Source of the DNA: Symbiodinium natans
Taxonomy: Eukaryota > Sar > Dinophyceae > Suessiales > Symbiodiniaceae
Direction: 5' to 3'
Assembly: GCA_905221605.1 (NCBI GenBank)
Contig: CAJNDS010002468.1
Location: 662,501 to 687,500 of the forward strand
Length of the DNA stretch: 25,000 nucleotides
Shown in pieces: positions 6,945 to 14,493 of this stretch (positions are counted from its first letter, which is position 1; the number at the start of each line of letters is the position of its first letter). A program made the translations under genes and the position numbers. The notes under the pieces are model-generated. The model was not told the origin of the DNA and did not search any database. It was given only the letters and a program-made list of their open reading frames with translations.

Positions 6945-7319
6945 GTGTGGGTTCAGGGTTTGGGGTTTAGGGTTTAGGTTTAAGGGATTGGGGTTCGGTG
7001 AGACTGTGTGGCAGGATTTCGCTGCATGATCGCCATGTGGAGAATACGTACTTCACTGGCGGAGCCAAAAGATGGATACCTTGTACCACGGGCATGTCTG
7101 CAAAATTTCCTGGGCCCTAAACCCTAAACCCGAAACTGCTTACTTGGGTATTTCAATGCTACAGGGTCTCTGGGATTCTACCTCAGACCCTAAACCCTGA
7201 ACCACCTCAAAATTCTGTCTGTCGCTAAGCCCTAAACCCTGGGGAGAAGGAGGAGCATACACCGAGACTTTATACAATTGAGCCCATACGCCTCCCAACT
7301 GCGGTCTAGGGTCTGGAGT
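6945..7319. other. Intron spacer, mixed
   Basis: It starts with a GTGTGGGTTCAGGG donor side and a TTTAGGG patch. About 300 bases of unique sequence with short CCCTAAACC islands (about 7115, 7187, 7230) follow. No exon is supported. Confidence 0.45.
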
Positions 7320-7400
7320 TTTTAGGGTTTAGGGTTTAGGGTTTATAAATAGGGTTTAGGGTTTAGGGCTAGGGTTTAGGGTTTAGGGCTAGGGTTGAGG
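7320..7400 (+). repeat. TTTAGGG array
   Basis: TTTAGGG units with TATAAATAGGG and GCTAGGG interruptions, upstream of a PPR exon. Confidence 0.83.
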
Positions 7401-7415
7401 GCTCCTGGTTGCCAG

Positions 7416-7511
7416 GCAGAGTCCGGTTGTCATCACCTACAACGCGCTCCTCAGCGCCTTCGCGTCTGCGCGGCAGTGGCAGCTGGCGCTGCAGCTCCTG
7501 GGCGTCGATTC
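7416..7511 (+). CDS. PPR-repeat exon
   Basis: The frame reads SPVVITYNALLSAFASARQW then QLALQLLGVD, a complete PPR motif with Phe replacing Cys in 'SACE'. The acceptor is TTGCCAG|G with phase-2 entry, continuing from the exon ending at 6944. Donors GTTGTT (7512) or GTTCGG (7515) both leave in phase 2, matching the entry of the exon at 7899. Repeats in the same TTTAGGG orientation flank both sides, an exception to the usual opposing arrangement. Confidence 0.76.
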
Positions 7512-7526
7512 GTTGTTCGGATTTTT

Positions 7527-7584
7527 AGGGTTTAGGGTTTAGGGTTCGGGTTTAGGGTTTAGGGTTTAGGGTTTAGGGTTTAGT
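7527..7584 (+). repeat. TTTAGGG array
   Basis: Eight TTTAGGG-type units immediately after a PPR exon. Bases 7585-7795 between this and the next C-rich array are unique AT-balanced spacer without a coding signal. Confidence 0.87.
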
Positions 7585-7796
7585 CCCTTTTGGGCTTCAG
7601 AAAATATATCTGGTACAGGGTGTATCAAGTTTCAAGTTTAGGGCGTAGGGTTTAGGATTCATGGTCTCTCAAGAGTAGTCTTTCGTGCCCTACTCTAGCT
7701 TTGGTATAGGCAGATTCTTGCAATGTCTCTACTTCCTTTCTTGCTATTGTTTAAGAGTCGTTTTCTTACACAACACAAACCGGGCCCTAGATTGTA

Positions 7797-7892
7797 TAAC
7801 CCTAAACCCTAAGCCCTAAACCCTAAACCCTACACCCTAAACCCTAAACCCTAAACCCTGAACCCTGAACCCTAAACCCTAAACCCTAAACC
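7797..7892 (-). repeat. CCCTAAA array before PPR exon
   Basis: Twelve or more CCCTAAA-type units with CCCTAAG, CCCTACA and CCCTGAA variants. Paired with 7527-7584 it would let this intron fold back on itself. Confidence 0.88.
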
Positions 7893-7898
7893 CCGGAG

Positions 7899-7992
7899 GC
7901 TTCTGCAGCAGGCAGCAGGGCATCGAGTGGAGCCGGATGCGATCAGCCACGCTTTCGCCCTGCTGGCGGCCGAGGGCCACAGCATGCCGAAG
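7899..7992 (+). CDS. PPR-repeat exon
   Basis: The frame reads LLQQAAGHRVEPDAISHAFA then LLAAEGHSMPK. 'GHRVEPDAIS' is the typical loop plus next helix A of a PPR tract. The acceptor is CCCGGAG|G and the donor is CCGAAG|GTCGGC. It enters in phase 2 (matching the exon at 7416) and leaves in phase 0 (matching 8168). Confidence 0.66.
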
Positions 7993-8020
7993 GTCGGCTT
8001 GGGGGTGGGATCTGAGGGTT

Positions 8021-8138
8021 ACCCTAAACCCTAAACCCTAAACCCTAAACCCTAAACCCCTAACCCTAAACCCGAAACCCCAAACCCGAAACGCGAAACC
8101 CTAAACCCTAAACCCTAAACCCTAAACCCTAAACCCTG
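8021..8138 (-). repeat. CCCTAAA array
   Basis: About 16 units, mostly CCCTAAA with CCCGAAA and CCCCAAA variants. Confidence 0.9.
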
Positions 8139-8139
8139 A

Positions 8140-8151
8140 CCCCCCCCCCCC
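8140..8151 (+). repeat. Poly-C tract upstream of an exon
   Basis: Twelve C, then CTCTACCCCCTAGCAAG. The C run lies in the position of a polypyrimidine tract before the next exon's acceptor. Confidence 0.7.
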
Positions 8152-8167
8152 TCTACCCCCTAGCAAG

Positions 8168-8223
8168 GAGACGCTCGGTCTGATGCCCTCCTTGACGGCT
8201 GCCGGCCTTGCCTGCTGCCGCCG
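8168..8223 (+). CDS. Exon candidate following PPR exon
   Basis: Acceptor CTAGCAAG|GAG and donor CCGCCG|GTGCTG frame an open segment reading ETLGLMPSLTAAGLACCRR. Entry in phase 0 matches the donor phase of the exon ending at 7992. It has no complete PPR motif. A TTTAGGG array follows at 8284. It is supported mostly by splice sites and phase. Confidence 0.45.
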
Positions 8224-8283
8224 GTGCTGAGAGGTCGTCTTGGAGGTTCAGTTCTGAGGTTCGAAGCCCTGTACTAGACGTAG

Positions 8284-8328
8284 TGTTTAGGGTTTAGGGT
8301 TTGGGGTTTAGGGTTTAGGGTTTAGGGC
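8284..8328 (+). repeat. TTTAGGG array
   Basis: Six TTTAGGG/TTTGGGG units directly abutting the inverted-repeat element at 8329. Confidence 0.83.
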
Positions 8329-8443
8329 TACTACTTGCTTAAGAACCCCCCCCACAACAAAATCAAGCATTCTTCCTTGCAAGGGCTATATGGGGATTCT
8401 TGTGTTTTTAAATATATTTTGGGGGGTTCTCAAGCAGATGGTA
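8329..8443. mobile_element. MITE-like element bounded by TA
   Basis: The ends TACTACTTGCTTAAGAACC and (reverse complement of the right end) TACCATCTGCTTGAGAACC match at about 15 of 19 positions and continue into CCCCCC. Both ends carry TA, as in Tc1/mariner-type target duplications. The 115-bp body has no coding frame. Confidence 0.6.
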
Positions 8444-8541
8444 GGAACTCTAAACCCTGCAGCCACACATGGTTGCAAGTCAAAACCCTGCGTGGGTTTC
8501 TTACAACACTACTTGTCACTGCCTATGTAAACCTCCAAGTA
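8444..8541. mobile_element. Truncated MITE copy, right end
   Basis: It ends GTAAACCTCCAAGTA, the same ACCTCCAAG-TA terminus as the element at 17353-17549. The rest is diverged and the left end is not visible. Confidence 0.4.
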
Positions 8542-9215
8542 GCCCAGCCCTAAACCCCTGAACCCTGAACCCTGAACCCTAAACCCTAACCCCTGCCAAT
8601 GTGGCGTTGGTTGCAAGCCACAGAGGTGGACGCTGGCGTGTGGAACACAGAAAATTAAAATGATGCGTGCATTGTGGGGGAGAGGGGTCAGGCTCCAGTG
8701 CATAATGTTGGGTTCAAGCCCCAAAATCCGTTGTAAAGTAAGGCCTTTGGGCCCAAGAACCTCGAAAAGGACTCCTTGGAGCCTTAGTGTTAGGGTCTAG
8801 GGAACACCTTGCAGGGTTTAAGGCATATGGTTTCGGGTTTCAGGGTTCAGGGTTCAGGGTTTAGGGTTTAGGATTTAGGGTCTAGGGTCTAGGGTTTAGG
8901 GCGTATGTTGATGTTGTGTTTCGGCTTTGGGGCTTGATACCTGCGTGAGAAACCCTCAAACTGGTGATCCCTGTTTGAGGTTTGTTAAAAAAGGTCCTTT
9001 AAACAGGCTGGACCATTGGAAACATGAGTCCAAAACAAAGGAATCTTTACTGAAAGGGGTACTTTTTTTATGGTCGTGTTGGGGGTTGGGTATAGTAGGA
9101 TTTAGGTAGAGGAGTTTTTTCGTTATGGCTTTTGGTGAATGTACACGGGATTCACTATAACGTCGGGTGTCCTCCGGGTGATACAAACAATAAGGAATCC
9201 TCTGCTTCACACCCC
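8542..9215. other. Unique spacer, no supported gene
   Basis: It has short C-rich and G-rich telomere-like patches (8548-8594 and 8838-8900) and a small hairpin near 8951-8983 (CTCAAAC ... GTTTGAG). Several 60-90-codon frames cross it on both strands but have no motif or splice support. Confidence 0.45.
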
Positions 9216-9788
9216 AAACCCTTAAACTCAACCCGGAACCCTGAGACCCACGTCCGAAACCCTGAGTCCTAACCCTAAGCCCTAAACCCTAAGCTCGAAT
9301 CCTAAACCCTAAACCCATCCAACTTGCTCAAGGTCCCCCTAAAGCCCTGCAAACCTTAATCCCAAGCCCGCGAACCCTGAATTGTTTCAGGCCTCAACCC
9401 TGAGACTGAACCCCAAACCCCCACACCCTGAACCTGAACACCAAGCCCGTACCAAAACCGTTAAACCTGTAGGACCCCAACCTTGAAACCCTGCCTCATA
9501 CAAATCCCCTGGCAAACCGTATTTTTTTGAGGTGATAGGCCCAACCCTAATCCCTAAACCCGATCTTTGTAGTCTTGAAGCTCCGGATAGCCTCTGGAAA
9601 GCCTACAGCCGAAGCCCCTAAACCCTACGAACCCTAAGACTTAGTCCAAGCCTAAACCCCCAAACCCTCAATTTCAATCTTCCTGTTCCTAAGCCACTGA
9701 CCCCTGTCAGGGTATCGAAGCCGGAAGTAGCTCCCTAAGCCCAAACCCTAAACCCCAAACCCTAAACCCTAAACCCGAAACCCTAAAC
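9216..9788 (-). repeat. Long decayed CCCTAAA-type tract
   Basis: C/A-rich decayed repeat (CCCTGAA, CCCCAAA, CCCTAAG). Cleaner CCCTAAA runs lie at about 9275-9315 and 9734-9788. No exon is recognised until 9821. Confidence 0.65.
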
Positions 9789-9820
9789 GAAACTGCACAT
9801 TTCTTTTTGCGCTCTTGGAG

Positions 9821-9868
9821 GCCAATCGACTCCGACGCATGGAGGGTGATCTGGCAGCTTTTGGGAGG
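9821..9868 (+). CDS. 48-nt exon candidate
   Basis: TTTCTTTTTGCGCTCTTGGAG| gives a pyrimidine-rich acceptor and GGGAGG|GTGGGC the donor. It is exactly 16 codons reading ANRLRRMEGDLAAFGR, a charged amphipathic helix-like segment. CCCTAAA lies upstream and TTTAGGG downstream. No family can be assigned; it could be a linker of the PPR gene. Confidence 0.45.
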
Positions 9869-9875
9869 GTGGGCT

Positions 9876-9939
9876 AGGGTTTAGGGTTTAGGGTGTAGGA
9901 TTTAGGGTTTAGGGTTTAGGGTTAAGGGTTTAGGGTTTC
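9876..9939 (+). repeat. TTTAGGG array
   Basis: Nine TTTAGGG-type units with TGTAGG and TTAAGGG variants following the exon candidate. Confidence 0.85.
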
Positions 9940-9984
9940 TGGGGGGCTTAGGGTTTAGGGGCATGATTGAATCTTCCGATCTAG

Positions 9985-10055
9985 AACATCGGAAGCCCAA
10001 GCGCGAAGCCCCACGTGGCCAGCGGAGCGCCACCTCCCTTCCCAGCTGCAACAAG
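9985..10055 (+). other. GC-rich island, possible exon
   Basis: The + strand frame after GATCTAG reads NIGSPSAKPHVASGAPPP..., Pro/Ala/Ser-rich. No firm donor. Kept as a possible exon of low confidence. Confidence 0.25.
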
Positions 10056-10409
10056 TTTAGGTGTTTAGGTTTTATGGTTTGGGGCCCCATACCTGCAACC
10101 CTCAACGCTAGAAACTAGTAGGATTTGAAGCCTCAAAGTGCATGGGACGGCCCCACGAAATATGTAACAGGTAATGATGTCTAAATGTTTTTAAGCGGGG
10201 AAGGGCACCCCCCCCCCCCCCTGCCCCCCAATCTGTCAGTGAGCTTCGGTTATTTGTTTTTTGCGTTTTCGGGTCTCGGATCGTTAGCCGGGCGAAGAGG
10301 CTATCGAGGCCTCCAGACGTGCATCGCAATTCGGCAAATGAGGCTTGGAAGCAAAACGTCTGAGCCCTCGGCCCTCAGACCCCTACGTATCCACAAGCCC
10401 TGAGCCCCT
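10056..10409. other. Unique spacer with poly-C
   Basis: It contains 14 C (10208-10221), then TGCCCCCCAATCTGTCAG. A + strand frame of 72 codons runs to 10403 through GRRGYRGLQTCIAIRQMRLG..., which may include a real exon after GTTAG at about 10286. No domain is recognised. Confidence 0.35.
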
Positions 10410-10480
10410 AAACCCTTCACCCTAAACCCTAAACCCCAAACCCTATAAACCCCAAACCCTATGAACCCTAAACCCTCACA
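10410..10480 (-). repeat. CCCTAAA array with CCCTATAAA/CCCTATGAA
   Basis: Mixed 7- and 9-base telomere-like units immediately upstream of the next exon candidate. Confidence 0.82.
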
Positions 10481-10493
10481 GCCTCCCAAACAG

Positions 10494-10603
10494 ACGCATC
10501 CACCCGAAATCGGCGCAATCGGCCCAAGCGCCCAGGTGACGCCGCGTTCGCCGCGCGAGCTGCGGAGGCGAGATTGGCGCACCCAAGCCCAGAACCCCAA
10601 TGG
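10494..10603 (+). CDS. Exon candidate, basic/Pro-rich
   Basis: The acceptor is TCCCAAACAG|ACG, and the donor is either CGCCCAG|GTGACG (10535, giving a 14-codon exon THPPEIGAIGPSAQ) or AATGG|GTTTAG (10603). Two frames are open over the whole island and both encode Arg/Pro-rich peptide, so I do not commit to one. It has the common setting of CCCTAAA before and TTTAGGG after. Confidence 0.42.
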
Positions 10604-10637
10604 GTTTAGGGTTTAGGGTTTAGGGTTTAGGGTTCAG
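10604..10637 (+). repeat. TTTAGGG array
   Basis: Five units starting at the putative donor (GGGTTTAGGG). The spacer to 10960 has no exon, though ACTTCCTCCTGACATTTCAG at 10861-10880 would be a strong acceptor if anything coding followed. Confidence 0.8.
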
Positions 10638-10965
10638 GGTGTTCGGGCCCTTAACGACACCAAATGCGTTGAGCACGTGGACTTTAAAGTTCGGGGCTCT
10701 GGCTGCGGATTGCAGGTTTTGGGGTGATCAGGCTGCCCAAAACCCTACAAACCCTAAACGCAATTGAGAGCTTCAGGATTTTAGGGTTTAGGATTTAGAC
10801 TTTCGGGTTCAGGATTTAGGGTATAGGGTTGAGATTTCGAAGCTCGTTCCCTTTCTCTTCACTTCCTCCTGACATTTCAGGGCCTGAGAGGGGTTTAGGG
10901 TTGAGGGGTTGGAGCTTAAGGTACGTAACCTTGAACCTTTCTTCGGCAGTAGAAGCAAGATTAAA

Positions 10966-11042
10966 CCCTAAACCCTAAACCCTAAACCCTAAACCCTAAA
11001 CCCTAAACCCTAAACCCTAAACCCTAAACCCTAAACCCTAAA
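10966..11042 (-). repeat. (CCCTAAA)11 perfect array
   Basis: Eleven uninterrupted heptamers, one of the longest clean C-strand arrays here. Confidence 0.95.
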
Positions 11043-11094
11043 CCCTACATCGCCCTCGACCCTAGAGGAAATGGTAGTTGACACCTTTAACGGG

Positions 11095-11185
11095 TTCTGA
11101 AGTGTGGACGCCTGGGTTGTCTAAGGTATATGAGGGGGAGAAAAGGGGTCCCCATTTAAGGGCCCATACTAAGGGACCAGTTAAC
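11095..11185. mobile_element. MITE remnant next to copia fragment
   Basis: GGGCCCATACTAAGGGACCAG matches the right arm of the element at 2715-2833 (GGGGCCCATATCAAGGGACCAAC), and the preceding GTATATGAGGGGG resembles that element's interior. The left arm is not evident. Confidence 0.4.
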
Positions 11186-11189
11186 TACG

Positions 11190-11645
11190 CTGTGACTAGG
11201 CATTTCATCACGTACATCATCGGCAGAAGCACTTCGTGTTTTCCTTTGCTACGCAGCAAGCAAGCAGCAACATGTCGGTGGCTTGGACGTTTCGACAGCC
11301 TTTCTCTATGCGCACTGCCGGAAGGCGTGACGAACAGGGATGGCCAGAAGGGCTACCTGAAGCACAGGAAAGCCTTGTATGGACTACGCATAGCAGCGCA
11401 GCAGTGGCAACGACACTTGACAAAGAAGTTGAAAGTCTTGCTTGGTTTGGAGCCGTGCGCGACACGTGCCGGACAAGTCACGGGAGGCGCGTTTTGGTCC
11501 TCTCTTACGTGGATGACCTGCTGGTGACCGGAGAAGACTATGCTTCTATCACGTCGGTTGTTGATGCATTGACTGAGCTTAACAGAGATGGCAAGCTCAC
11601 CTTCTTAGGAAGGAAGTTCGAGATCACAGTCCTTATGGAGCTTTT
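11190..11645 (+). mobile_element. Ty1/copia reverse transcriptase fragment, decayed
   Basis: The fragment carries three copia RT landmarks in the right order but in three different frames: GLDVSTAFLYAH (about 11282-11320, first catalytic Asp region), KHRKALYGLRIAAQQW (about 11360-11410, the 'ALYGL..A...W' block) and LSYVDDLLVTGED (about 11499-11540, the YVDD active-site block), followed by LTFLGRKFEI. There is no LTR, gag, protease, integrase or RNase H. The frameshifts mean it cannot encode a working enzyme. It lies between a MITE remnant and a truncated TA-MITE and is probably intronic to the surrounding gene. Confidence 0.85.
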
Positions 11646-11647
11646 CA

Positions 11648-11713
11648 CTGGGTTAGAAGTTAGAACTACACTTAGAACTATAACTGGGTGACAAGTATAT
11701 TAACCTCCAAGTA
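11648..11713. mobile_element. Truncated TA-MITE copy
   Basis: ACTGGGTTAGAAGTTAGAACT ... TTAACCTCCAAGTA aligns with the right arm of the element at 17353-17549 (ATTGGGTTAGAAGTACAG ... GAACCTCCAAGTA). It follows the copia fragment directly. Confidence 0.55.
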
Positions 11714-11828
11714 CGGGGTTGCTTTGTGGGACTGCAACAAGCCAACTTGTTGACTTGGGCACCAAATTAACCTTTACATTGAGGTCATATACCCCCCCCT
11801 AAACTCTACAACCCCAAAAACCCAAACT

Positions 11829-11935
11829 CCCTACAAACCCTACAAACCCTACAAACCCTACGAACCCTACAAACCCTACAAACCCTAAAACCCTACAGCC
11901 CCAAAACCCTAAAAACCCTACAAACCCTACAAATC
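11829..11935 (-). repeat. (CCCTACAAA)6 variant telomere-like array
   Basis: Six tandem 9-base units CCCTACAAA (one is CCCTACGAA), then CCCTAAAA variants. This is a homogenised 9-mer derivative of CCCTAAA. Confidence 0.88.
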
Positions 11936-12038
11936 TGTCAGTTTCCAGAGAGGGAAGCGTTTCTATATGCTCGGAGATGCATCAGAGTTTCAGGGCTCAC
12001 GGTTGAGGCTTACTTATTTGGGTTTCGGGCTCAGCGCT

Positions 12039-12102
12039 CTAAACCCCAAACCCCAAACCCTAAACCCTAAACCCTAAACCCTAAACCCTAAACCCTAAAC
12101 CC
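12039..12102 (-). repeat. CCCTAAA array
   Basis: Two CCCCAAA and then about seven CCCTAAA units, upstream of the PPR-like exon at 12170. Confidence 0.88.
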
Positions 12103-12169
12103 ACAGTGTTAATGCGGTAGTTTTAAGGGTGTGATATGGTAGCAGCTAGAAAAGTGTAGGTAGCCTCAG

Positions 12170-12235
12170 GCGCACGCAAGAGGGGATGTCGAGTTGCTGC
12201 GGAGCATGGTTGAGGAGGCGGAGCAGAGTGGCAAG
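12170..12235 (+). CDS. PPR-type exon with possible GC donor
   Basis: It reads AHARGDVELLRSMVEEAEQS then GK, 22 codons. 'A.ARGDVE.......EEAE' is the form of a late PPR segment in dinoflagellate-type PPR proteins. The acceptor is TAGCCTCAG|GCG and the donor is GGCAAG|GCAGGG, a GC donor, which dinoflagellates are known to use. The 66-nt phase-0 symmetric length supports it. If the GC donor is not used, the frame stays open to about 12310 into repeat. Confidence 0.55.
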
Positions 12236-12540
12236 GCAGGGGGCCTAACTCATACCCTAAACCCCATACGTGGGCCCGCAAACACTAAGAATGTTTCAGG
12301 GTTTCAAAGTTTTTAGGGTTTTTAGGGTTTTAGGGTTATGGGGTTTTCGGGTTAAGTCTCAACCCTACCGTAAGTATGCTTCGTTTATTGGATGTACCGC
12401 TTTCCCCGCGTTCAAACAACATATTTCCCGCATTTACTGGTACCACATGTTGAGTCTGGTTTAGTCCTGAGCCTCAAGCACAGTCTTGTGGGGCGTTAGA
12501 GGTTACATGGTTTATAGGGGTTTGGTGGTTTAGGGGTTTA
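12236..12540. other. Spacer, no supported gene
   Basis: Decayed TTTAGGG-like words (GTTTTTAGGG) and unique sequence. A 64-codon frame has no motif. Confidence 0.4.
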
Positions 12541-12692
12541 GGGAACACATTGTTAAGGCATGTTCCCCTTCTGCCAAGGGTGTATTAGGTGTCCTAAGTA
12601 AGTGTTGCTCAATCCGAAACCAAGCCTGAGACTGGGGATTTCCCCTATTGGAATCCCAATTACGGACTGTTAGTATGAGTTGGGAACACCCC
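12540..12692. mobile_element. MITE-like element, 'GGACTGTTAGTAT' family
   Basis: The right end TACGGACTGTTAGTATGAGT + TGGGAACACCCC matches the right ends at 21479-21518 and 24789-24820. The left side has GCATGTTCCCCTTCTG in the inverted sense, but the left boundary is approximate. Confidence 0.45.
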
Positions 12693-12694
12693 AA

Positions 12695-12763
12695 ACCCTA
12701 AACCCTAAACCCTAAACCCTAAACCCTAAACCCTAAACCCTAAACCCTAAACCCTAAACCCTC
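12695..12763 (-). repeat. CCCTAAA array before candidate start exon
   Basis: About nine perfect CCCTAAA units ending CCCTCAG, which is the acceptor of the next exon. Confidence 0.92.
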
Positions 12764-12765
12764 AG

Positions 12766-12849
12766 GATCCGTCAGCCGCAATGGCAGCGATGGCGGACCT
12801 CACCGGCGAGGGAGCGGCGCCGGAGGAGGACGTTCCTGGGTCTCTGGGA
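12766..12849 (+). CDS. Candidate first coding exon of second gene
   Basis: After CCCTCAG| the sequence is GATCCGTCAGCCGCA followed by ATG GCA GCG ATG, opening MAAMADLTGEGAAPEEDVPG. Small acidic/Ala-rich residues and high GC at third positions suggest coding. The AG just upstream could be a trans-splice acceptor for the spliced leader (inferred), making 12781 the start codon. A donor GGGA|GTTTGA at 12850 would leave 23 codons in phase 0; without splicing the frame stops at TGA 12853. The frame is also open upstream to 12766, so an internal exon is equally possible. Confidence 0.45.
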
Positions 12850-13037
12850 GTTTGAGAGGTTCGGAGCATCCTAAACCCTAAACCCTGAACCTTGGGTTCA
12901 AGTTTAGGGCTTATACGGCTCATAGGGTTGAGAGGGTCTAAGGGTTTAGGGTTTCTAGGGTTTCGGACGTTAACTGATTCCGAGACCCCGGAAATTAGCC
13001 GGATATACCTCCTAGTCTTTGGGCATTGGACATCGCA

Positions 13038-13058
13038 CCCCCCCCCCCCCCCCCCCCC
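13038..13058 (+). repeat. Poly-C(21) tract
   Basis: Twenty-one C followed by seven A and GCAG, again shaped like a pyrimidine tract plus acceptor. The following sequence is short and no exon is supported. Confidence 0.8.
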
Positions 13059-13482
13059 AAAAAAAGCAGGCAAACAGAGCCCAGGAGGGATCTAGGGTTC
13101 AGGGTTTAGTGTCAAGGGCCTGAGGAGGTAGGGCTTGGAGCTTTTGGTTTCGAGCGTAAGGAAGTTTGTCGGGTGAGGACGCAGAGAGATTGTAAGCCCA
13201 ACAATCCCAAAAGCCCGAATGCTCTAAACCTAAAGCCTGTATAGGTCCGCAAGTTCACGTTGGAGGTTCCGGGTACTCATAACAAACCAAAAAGCCCTTA
13301 AGTTCCCGAATGGGGTTATAGTTGGGTTATAAGTGCAGTAATAATTGGGATTAACCCCCAAACCCTCAACTCGAATTGGGTTACTAAGTACCCTGAACCT
13401 CCATTGACAGGTTGGCAGGGTTGAGGCTTATGCTCCAGGGGTCCGGAGGCCAAGCGGCTTAGTTCATGGTACTTGGGCTCAG
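13059..13482. other. Spacer with truncated TA-MITE
   Basis: Mostly unique. Bases 13318-13404 carry TTGGGTTATAAGTGCAG ... TTGGGTTACTAAGTACCC and GAACCTCC, words shared with the element at 17353-17549, so a degraded copy is likely. No coding exon recognised. Confidence 0.45.
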
Positions 13483-13837
13483 GGTTTAACTTGCGCTGCC
13501 CGGTGGGCTGTTTATCTGTTGCAGGAACATGGCCATGGAAACTATTTGCAGGTTTTCGGGGTCTATTTGCCCCGAAGTTGTTCCGAACCGTTCTGACCTT
13601 GCAACACCTCGGCATGCCAACTCCTGAACCCCTTCCAAACCGTTCCGAACCGTTCCGAACCGTTCCGAACCGTTCCGAACCATTCCAACCTCGATTCGCA
13701 AACTCTGGACAACATCACGGACCAAGGATGTTGAGACAGTTCCTGAACATGATGAAGTGGTTTGAGACAAGTAAATGGTTCCTGACCGAAGAAGAGACCC
13801 TATGCTAAACAGCCCACCGGGTTGGCCAAGGTTTAAC
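13483..13837. mobile_element. hAT-like non-autonomous DNA transposon with 8-bp TSD
   Basis: The element body is 13491-13829 (339 bp). Its terminal inverted repeats contain a perfect 16-bp block CCCGGTGGGCTGTTTA (13499-13514) and TAAACAGCCCACCGGG (13806-13821), preceded by TTG at each tip. Both tips are flanked directly by GGTTTAAC (13483-13490 and 13830-13837), an 8-bp target duplication, the length usual for hAT elements. Inside are four perfect tandem copies of CGTTCCGAAC (13641-13680) plus degenerate ones, resembling subterminal transposase-binding repeats. A 111-codon + frame and a 94-codon - frame cross it but lack transposase motifs. Because the flanks are telomere-like, part of the duplication could be coincidental. 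Confidence 0.78.
13641..13680. repeat. (CGTTCCGAAC)4 tandem repeat
   Basis: Four exact 10-bp units with diverged copies on each side. Each unit has the near-palindrome GTTCCGAAC. It lies within the hAT-like element. Confidence 0.92.
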
Positions 13838-13925
13838 GTTTAGGGTTTAGGGTTTATAGGGTTCATAGGGATTAGGGGGTTTAGGGGGTTCAGGGGGTTC
13901 AGGGGGTTCAGGGGGTTCAAAGTTT
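13838..13925 (+). repeat. TTTAGGG patch and (GGGGGTTCA)4
   Basis: A few TTTAGGG/TTTATAGGG units followed by four perfect 9-base units GGGGGTTCA (13884-13919), another homogenised variant. Confidence 0.88.
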
Positions 13926-13934
13926 AGGATTTAG

Positions 13935-14040
13935 GGGTTCTCCGGGGCGGCCCGCCTGGCATCTTGATACCATCGCCGCCCTCCAACCAGTGTCCTGAGG
14001 GGCATTGCCCTGGCCGGGGTGCTTGCCGCCGAAGAGCAGT
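13935..14040. other. GC-rich island, orientation unclear
   Basis: Flanked by G-rich repeat on the left and CCCTAAA on the right, the reverse of the usual exon setting. A + frame reads TSVLRGIALAGVLAAEEQ and a - frame is also open across the whole island. It could be an exon on either strand or an intron interior. Confidence 0.3.
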
Positions 14041-14135
14041 TAAACCCTAAACCCTATAAGCCCTAAAGTGGCGAAACGCCCTAAAGCCGCTGAGGCCCTA
14101 AACCCTGAAAGGTCTACATCCCTAAACCCTAAACC
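14041..14135 (-). repeat. CCCTAAA array, degenerate
   Basis: CCCTAAA units interspersed with AGCCGCTGAGG-like unique bases. A + frame passes through it as KPKP-type low complexity. Confidence 0.65.
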
Positions 14136-14182
14136 CCAACCAAAACCCTGTGTCCCTTCGCCCCCCTCTTCGCATGAGGAGG

Positions 14183-14273
14183 TTCTGCAAGAGGAGACGC
14201 TGGAGAGGCGTCCCAAAAACTTCCTGTTTGCCGTTCAGATTCTGGTGGCAATAAACGGGCTTTCGGGTTTGCG
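14183..14273 (+). CDS. Exon candidate, unknown
   Basis: After GCATGAG the frame reads EVLQEETLERRPKNFLFAVQ then ILVAINGLS, an acidic/basic helix followed by a hydrophobic stretch. The donor is either ATTCTG|GTGGCA at 14245 (phase 0, which would join in frame to the exon at 15061) or TTTCGG|GTTTGC at about 14268. C-rich repeat is upstream and G-rich repeat downstream. The domain is not recognised. Confidence 0.45.
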
Positions 14274-14490
14274 GGCTTAGGGTTTGGGATTGAGGGGGTT
14301 GAAGGGTTTAGGGTTCAGGGTTTCAGGTGGGTGCGGCTTGGACACTGTAACCCCACAAAGACTGCAGGGTTTGAGCATAAAGTGGCTCAGCAGGGATGGG
14401 CCTGATCCGAGAATGCAGCAGATTCATGGGTATTCCCATTTGAGGGCCTAGAGCTTTCGGGTATTGAGGGTTTCGAGGGTCTAGTGTTAG
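14274..14490 (+). repeat. Decayed TTTAGGG spacer
   Basis: G/T-rich degenerate repeat and unique sequence without coding signal. Confidence 0.45.
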
Positions 14491-14493
14491 TGC

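Noticed and set aside
9318-9331. CCAACTTGCTCAAG as a spliced-leader relict
   Set aside because: Several mismatches in the TTTTGG core and no open frame after it.
10301-10600. 99-codon - strand frame
   Set aside because: About a third is GFIGFGVYRVWGLGFRV-type translation of telomere-like repeat; the same island has better + strand splice sites.
13641-13680. CGTTCCGAAC repeats as heat-shock elements
   Set aside because: Heat-shock elements need GAA and TTC blocks spaced by two bases; here the spacing is one and three.
13473-13808. 111-codon frame through the hAT-like element
   Set aside because: It begins outside the element, crosses the 10-bp tandem repeat (NRSEPFRTVP periodicity) and has no transposase motif.
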